From: CAYMST01 sp964393115
Lineage (GTDB): Bacteria; Bacteroidota; Bacteroidia; Cytophagales; Cyclobacteriaceae
Reading direction: 5' to 3'
Assembly: GCA_964393115.1 (NCBI GenBank)
Contig: CAYMST010000213.1
Coordinates: 1 to 8,120 of the forward strand
Length of the DNA stretch: 8,120 nt
The notes below the pieces were generated by a model. That model was not told the DNA's origin, made no database searches, and was given only the letters and a program-made list of their open reading frames with translations. The translations under genes were made by a program, and so were the position numbers. Positions 4,886-8,120 of the stretch are shown here, one piece after another (position 1 is the stretch's first letter; the number at the start of each line of letters is the position of its first letter).

Positions 4886-5780
4886 CTTTTCCTGTATCGA
4901 TCAGTTTTTGGTCAAGAGCAACAAACGTAACGTTTTGCAAAGCTTCCTTTGCCGTAGAGAATCGCTTTCGGGAAAACGCACATACGTACCAATCTTGAGT
5001 CGAAGTCCTTTGGGTTAGTAGAACCCAGTAATCAGGGATTGCCTGTTCATTGACAATTTTTTCTATCATTTTTCTAAACGCACCAGGCTTTCTCGTTATC
5101 CCACTCCGTTCATGAACAGTACTTAATTTCATCTGGAGCTGGCCTTGGTTCGTACTGCCAACAATTTTACGGCACAGCTTAAATAGAAACCGTTCTAACC
5201 CACTCTCTATGCGGAAGTATTTACGTGGAAGGGTCAGTACCTTTCCCGCTATAATGCCATCATACAGCCATTCATTGAGTTCTAGTTCAATGGCAACAAG
5301 TCTTCCATTTTCTTCAACTGTCTTCCAATCATTGATCCAGCTAAACCCTACGCGCTCTTTAATCCGACTATTCTCACGTTTAATCGTGGTTTTGACACTT
5401 GTGGTTTGCAGCCTTTCTAAAGACTCCTTTAGACGTCTGTATTGCTCTCCTCCTGTACCCTTACCTAGGAACTCGAGGATGTCATACTGAGACATCTTTA
5501 TTCTTCGAGAAGTCTCCAATCCCCTGTTTTTTGCGGCCATAATCTGACTAGCTACATAGATTAAGACATCTGCATCGTAGATATTTGCGATACCATATTC
5601 CTCTTGGCCAGTTATGGTTACCTTAACCCTTCCATCGTCATACTCAATGGCCGTCGTCCGTTTCCGCTTGGAAAGACTGAAAAAGGGATAAGTCATCAGG
5701 TCCTGCTGATCCTTAGCAGGGATAATTGCGGCCATCCCTGGTTCAAATAGATTAAGCTGTATCTCTTTCTTTTTAGCCAT
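4878..5780 (-). CDS. repA: Plasmid replication initiator RepA (RPA family)
   Basis: The 300-residue protein should bind the iterons and start plasmid replication. It fits the RPA (replication initiator protein A) family: TYPFFSLSKRKRT (30-42), the segment GIANIYDADVLIYVASQI (63-80), TSRRIKMSQYDIL with GTGGEQYRRLKESLERLQTT (90-127), and ESGLERFLFKLCRKIVG (192-208). The length is normal for the family and the frame is intact. Residues 8-12 read QLNLF, a good match to the beta-sliding-clamp binding motif QLxLF, placed in a basic and probably flexible N-terminus. The start is ATG (5778-5780); the Shine-Dalgarno is weak, which fits low, controlled synthesis. An inverted repeat TTCATG-N5-CATGAA lies 44-60 bases upstream. 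The stop codon lies inside an inverted iteron. Confidence 0.93.
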   Translation of the reverse strand: MAKKKEIQLNLFEPGMAAIIPAKDQQDLMTYPFFSLSKRKRTTAIEYDDGRVKVTITGQEEYGIANIYDADVLIYVASQIMAAKNRGLETSRRIKMSQYDILEFLGKGTGGEQYRRLKESLERLQTTSVKTTIKRENSRIKERVGFSWINDWKTVEENGRLVAIELELNEWLYDGIIAGKVLTLPRKYFRIESGLERFLFKLCRKIVGSTNQGQLQMKLSTVHERSGITRKPGAFRKMIEKIVNEQAIPDYWVLLTQRTSTQDWYVCAFSRKRFSTAKEALQNVTFVALDQKLIDTGKGT

Positions 5781-5823
5781 AGGCAGTGGTCTCTACTTTT
5801 TTAGTTTCATCTGTTAAGAAACA

Positions 5824-5840
5824 TTCATGCTTGTCATGAA
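5824..5840. promoter_or_regulatory. Inverted repeat upstream of repA, possible operator
   Basis: TTCATG (5824-5829) and CATGAA (5835-5840) with a 5-base spacer lie 44 bases before the repA start, in the probable promoter area. It is unrelated to the iterons and to the ACGT-core palindromes, so if it binds a protein it is likely a different one. Confidence 0.35.
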
Positions 5841-5895
5841 GATATAACTGCTTGAAATGCAAACTTCTACAAATAAATAGAGAGGATTAAAAGTA

Positions 5896-5931
5896 TTTTA
5901 CTTAAAAACGTTTTTAAGTAAAAACGTTTTT
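5896..5931. promoter_or_regulatory. Perfect 28-bp ACGT-core palindrome with a second overlapping core
   Basis: Bases 5896-5923 are a perfect palindrome whose centre is ACTTAAAAACGTTTTTAAGT (5900-5919). A second AAAAACGTTTTT (5920-5931) overlaps its right flank, putting two ACGT cores 16 bp apart. The element lies between the kilA-N stop and repA, about 115 bases upstream of the repA start. Related sites are at 6884-6905 and 7892-7911. It is either an operator or part of the centromere. On the minus strand it could also act as a T-rich terminator for kilA-N. Confidence 0.6.
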
Positions 5932-5936
5932 AATGC

Positions 5937-6838
5937 TTATTGGTCTAGATACTTCATGTCCTCACGCCCAGCCAGCTTCTGGTATTGAGAAATAGCTGCC
6001 TGGGCAAGAAGCTGGAATCGCTCTTCTTTGGTCATTTTACGCTCAATGAGGAGTGCATTAATAGCCTCTAGGTTTGACAAGACGTTCAGCTGTGCAATAT
6101 CGCTGTGATCCCTGATATTTCCAGTCTTAGCCAGCTCAGGGTTCTCTGAACGCCATTGCTTAGCTGTCATTCCAAAGACAGCCATGTTGAGTAGATCGGC
6201 CTCTTCGGCATAAATAATCCAGTCTTGTACCTTCCTTTGTTGCGTTTGAATCTTTGGAATAATGTGTTCCTTGATTGTATCTGTGTGAAGGCGATAGTTA
6301 ACCTTGGAAAGAAAGCGTTGATAGTTCCATTGAAGACGTTGCTGCTTATACGCATCCTCCTTCAAAGCTAAATAGTCTCGGATCAAGAAAAGCTTGAATT
6401 CAGCACTAATTCTTGACCCAAACTCAAACGCAATATCACGGTGAGCATATGTCCCTCCCCCTCGACCTCGTTTGGTGATAATTCCTATCGCGTCTGTCTC
6501 TTCTATCCATTCTGTGACTGAAATTGCAAAACGGTCGAGGCCAGCTTGATTGTAAAAGGCTTCAAATTTGAAGCCTTTAAAGTTTGGGTTGTAGCTTTTT
6601 TCCCAGACCCCTAAAAATTCAAGCGTATTTTTATTTCTCAGCCAATTTTGGATTTTATTGCTAAAGCTAAATGGTGAGCAGCTAAAATNNNNNNNNNNCT
6701 CAGCCAATTTTGGATTACGAGTGAAGCCCGTTTTCCATCCCCTACCATATCTGTGAGGCTGATGTAATCCTCGTCGTCAATCCGCGAGATAGTTATATCT
6801 CGACCTTGGACTGTCATGATTTGATTTCTCTTTGCCAC
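5937..6838 (-). CDS. KilA-N domain protein, broken by a 10-N assembly gap
   Basis: This is a KilA-N DNA-binding protein of the kind found in phages and plasmids; its role here is probably regulatory. Translation starts at GTG (6836-6838), supported by AAGGAG (6847-6852) eight bases upstream. The N-terminal piece has DYISLTDMVGDGKRASLVIQNWL (24-46). The piece after the gap continues as RNKNTLEFLGVWEKSYNPNF, then the aromatic and basic KilA-N core with GGGTYAHRDIAFEFGSRIS, and a conserved C-terminal region (YAEEADLLNMAVFGMTAKQWRSENP and RDHSDIAQLNVLSNLEAIN, quoted in parts). As printed, the frames differ on the two sides. If the repeated 18 bases at 6637-6654 and 6699-6716 are collapsed, the gene reads through in frame as IQNWLRNKN, giving about 279 residues. 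I therefore judge the gene intact and the break an assembly artefact. Confidence 0.85.
6655..6698. other. Assembly gap (10 N) with probable contig-end artefact
   Basis: N runs from 6689 to 6698. The same 18 bases, CTCAGCCAATTTTGGATT, occur at 6637-6654 and right after the gap at 6699-6716, in the same codon phase of the KilA-N gene. The 34 bases at 6655-6688 do not fit the KilA-N protein in any frame and are probably a misassembled contig tip or belong to a variant. Confidence 0.8.
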
Positions 6839-6846
6839 TTTCGCTT

Positions 6847-6852
6847 CTCCTT
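6847..6852 (-). promoter_or_regulatory. Ribosome-binding site deciding the GTG start of kilA-N
   Basis: AAGGAG, eight bases before the GTG at 6836-6838, supports that start over the in-frame ATG seven codons later. Confidence 0.7.
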
Positions 6853-6883
6853 CAATTAATTAGCTACATGCAGTAAAAATGGA

Positions 6884-6905
6884 ATAAACTTAAATACGTT
6901 TATAC
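6884..6905. promoter_or_regulatory. ACGT-core operator-like site upstream of kilA-N
   Basis: ACTTAAATACGT (6888-6899) matches the left half of the palindromes at 5900 and 7892. ATAAAC (6884-6889) and GTTTAT (6898-6903) give it partial symmetry. A further half-site, ACTTAAAAACTC (6912-6923), lies in the end of the upstream coding region. The location between the small partition gene and kilA-N suggests control of kilA-N. Confidence 0.5.
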
Positions 6906-7181
6906 TTTTTTACTTAAAAACTCAAGAATTGCAGCATTAACAAGTTGTGCCTGACTCTTATATGGACTATCGGGAAGAGCCCTCTGCATAGCCTTGAGCG
7001 TCTTAGTAGGTATGTCTGCGGTCAATCGACTAGTCTCCTCTTCAAACGATGCAGGGCGACCTGTCTTCTTCCTTATTCGTGTTTTAACTTCTACCTTCGG
7101 CCCTTGCTTCGTTGTCGGCTTTGGAGACGGGATAGAAGGGTTTTTGAGTTTTGCGAAGGGATCTGATTTTGCTTTAGCCAT
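6900..7181 (-). CDS. Small ribbon-helix-helix partition protein (ParB-like)
   Basis: This 93-residue protein is probably the centromere-binding partner of ParA. Residues 1-48 are basic, Pro-rich and likely disordered, the type of N-terminal tail that stimulates small ParA ATPases. Residues 51-92 (SRLTADIPTKTLKAMQRAL, then SQAQLVNAAILEFLSKK) fit a ribbon-helix-helix: one beta strand, two helices. I place the start at ATG 7179-7181, seven bases after the parA stop and preceded by GGAAG, not at the longer in-frame start at 7286, which would overlap parA by about 100 bases. The close spacing marks a parA-parB operon. No HTH of the large ParB type and no ParB nuclease motif is present. It is the leading candidate to bind the ACGT-core palindromes around the locus. 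It could also be a CopG-like copy-number regulator. Confidence 0.8.
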   Translation of the reverse strand: MAKAKSDPFAKLKNPSIPSPKPTTKQGPKVEVKTRIRKKTGRPASFEEETSRLTADIPTKTLKAMQRALPDSPYKSQAQLVNAAILEFLSKKV

Positions 7182-7188
7182 ATTACGA

Positions 7189-7818
7189 TTACTTCCGGTT
7201 AAGTAGGTTTTTGATTTCAATAGCAATGCTCTTGACCTCACTCTGAGCTTTAGAGTTACGACTTGAAAAAATACCTTCTGCCTCACTCAAACTTACCTGA
7301 TAATCTACACGGTTGAGCATTTCAGCAGCTAGCACAGGCAAACCATAGCCTTCAACTGTACTTCTCAATTGGTCATGAATGTTTGTGTTGGCTTTCCCTT
7401 GTGTAAGAATGATCGCTCCTCGAAGCTTGCCATTAACTTCCTGCGCCTTCTGAAAAAGCTCTATGGTCTTGACCAGTGCGCGGACATCAAAAATAGAGGC
7501 TTTACAAGGAATTAGTACAAAATCACTAATCGTTAGTATCGCTAAGGTTTCTTCTGGGTCGCGTGTGGGTGCAGTATCAATGATGATGTAATCCCCACCG
7601 GAATTCTCCTGAACGCTCTTCCAGTCACTAATTTGATCTCGGCTGAGTAGGGGGATATCATCTCTATCTTCTAACTCTTCTGTTAAACTTCCTTGTGGAT
7701 CAGCATCAATCAGACCGCAAGAGTCATTATCAGCGGCGAAATAGTAGTATAGGTTGATTGCCAGGGTCGATTTAGATACCCCGCCTTTGAGTGAATTGAT
7801 TGTTATGATTTTGGCCAT
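7189..7818 (-). CDS. parA: ParA-family partition ATPase (small type Ib)
   Basis: This is a Walker-type ATPase that positions plasmid copies on the nucleoid so both daughter cells inherit one. The 209-residue protein has the deviant Walker A loop KGGVSKST (11-18), with the signature Lys11 and the nucleotide-binding Lys16. Walker A' is DADPQGS (38-44) and Walker B is YIIIDTAP (77-84). It lacks the N-terminal helix-turn-helix of type Ia ParA proteins, so regulation should fall to its small partner downstream. Ser15 replaces the usual glycine of the GK dipeptide in the Walker A loop; other residues are intact, so activity is still expected. The start is ATG (7816-7818) with AAGGAAG close upstream. 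The first gene of the operon, it is preceded by an AT-rich region with operator-like repeats. Confidence 0.93.
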   Translation of the reverse strand: MAKIITINSLKGGVSKSTLAINLYYYFAADNDSCGLIDADPQGSLTEELEDRDDIPLLSRDQISDWKSVQENSGGDYIIIDTAPTRDPEETLAILTISDFVLIPCKASIFDVRALVKTIELFQKAQEVNGKLRGAIILTQGKANTNIHDQLRSTVEGYGLPVLAAEMLNRVDYQVSLSEAEGIFSSRNSKAQSEVKSIAIEIKNLLNRK

Positions 7819-7837
7819 CCAGCTTCCTTTTTCTCGA

Positions 7838-7846
7838 AATATAGCA
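7838..7846 (-). promoter_or_regulatory. Probable extended -10 promoter of the par operon
   Basis: On the minus strand TGCTATATT is an extended -10 (TGnTATATT). The -35 position, about 17 bases further up, reads TTTAAG and overlaps a half-site (7857-7865, ATAAACTTA) related to the ACGT-core palindromes. Transcription would start just before the Shine-Dalgarno. The overlap of half-site and -35 suggests autorepression. Confidence 0.45.
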
Positions 7847-7891
7847 TATACCCGTATAAACTTAAAAAAATAATTAATTAACTAAGTTTTT

Positions 7892-7911
7892 ACTTAAAAA
7901 CGTATTTAAGT
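7892..7911. promoter_or_regulatory. ACGT-core palindrome upstream of parA, candidate operator or parS
   Basis: ACTTAAAAACGTATTTAAGT is an almost perfect palindrome (one mismatched pair) with 7-bp perfect outer arms. It lies in the AT-rich intergenic region between parA and the divergent gene at 7979. In type Ib systems the centromere usually lies upstream of the par operon, which fits. The rest of 7819-7978 is AT-rich with no gene. Confidence 0.6.
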
Positions 7912-7978
7912 GTGTCTGTTTTTAAAGTCAATATCCTAAAAGGGATTAAAAACTTCTTCAAGTGTATTAACTTCCACC

Positions 7979-8120
7979 ATGGAGACCGTACAAGTTGAAC
8001 TTGCCTATGAAGAACTCGATGATATCATCGATGCACTAGAAAAGCGTATAGCGGCTCATGAGGCCATAGCCCTTCGAGAACCTAAACATGAGTTGGTCGT
8101 TTTGGCTGATAGAGTGGCAA
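7979..8120 (+). CDS. Hypothetical protein, 3' end outside window
   Basis: I do not recognise this gene. The frame opens at ATG 7979-7981 and remains open for 47 codons to the window edge. The visible sequence, METVQVELAYEELDDIIDAL and onward, is acidic and helical, with a heptad-like pattern of Leu/Ile and Ala, and no signal peptide or membrane segment. No convincing Shine-Dalgarno precedes the ATG. There is no in-frame alternative start nearby upstream. It is divergent from parA and shares the intergenic region with the ACGT-core palindrome, so it might be co-controlled. It could be a small plasmid accessory protein, but no function can be given. Confidence 0.5.
   Translation, partial: METVQVELAYEELDDIIDALEKRIAAHEAIALREPKHELVVLADRVA

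Noticed and set aside
7182..7286. Upstream extension of the ribbon-helix-helix gene to 7286
   Set aside because: It would overlap parA by about 100 bases; the ATG at 7179-7181 has a ribosome-binding site and normal operon spacing.

Overview
The window looks like part of a mobilizable plasmid, or a plasmid-derived integrated block, from a moderately AT-rich proteobacterium. The replication initiator is of the RepA/RPA type (Pfam RPA family) and the relaxase resembles MOBP-type enzymes that I associate mainly with Alphaproteobacteria. The host assignment is an inference from protein families, not from a marker gene. Nearly everything is on the minus strand, apart from one gene at 513-950 and a partial gene entering the right edge.

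Left part (1-1078): a charged, probably coiled-coil protein with a Gly/Asn/Ser-rich tail runs off the left edge on the minus strand. It is divergent from a plus-strand gene that has a good Shine-Dalgarno but an ATA where the start codon should be. I recognise neither product.

Transfer module (1079-3837, minus strand): a MobC-like relaxosome protein overlaps a relaxase by 4 bases. Upstream of them is a convincing oriT, with a perfect 9-bp inverted repeat followed at once by an IncP-like nick sequence. Beyond oriT lies a SAM-methyltransferase-like protein that has DPACGSG but no NPPY/F motif and ends in a possible beta-clamp-binding pentapeptide.

Non-coding block (about 3838-4590): no gene I would defend. 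It holds a possible promoter with a palindromic operator, a strong minus-strand intrinsic terminator, nested inverted repeats that may form an RNA, and two further palindromes.

Replication origin (about 4591-4890): a perfect DnaA box, an AT-rich stretch, four 17-bp iterons in alternating A-B-A-B types, two more DnaA-like boxes, and a fifth iteron in inverse orientation overlapping the stop codon of repA.

Replication, control and partition genes (4878-7818): repA, a KilA-N gene interrupted by a 10-N scaffold gap that can be closed in frame on paper, a small ribbon-helix-helix partition protein, and a ParA ATPase. A recurring AT-rich palindrome with an ACGT core lies in all three intergenic regions. 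It suggests one DNA-binding protein coordinates partition, kilA-N and possibly replication.
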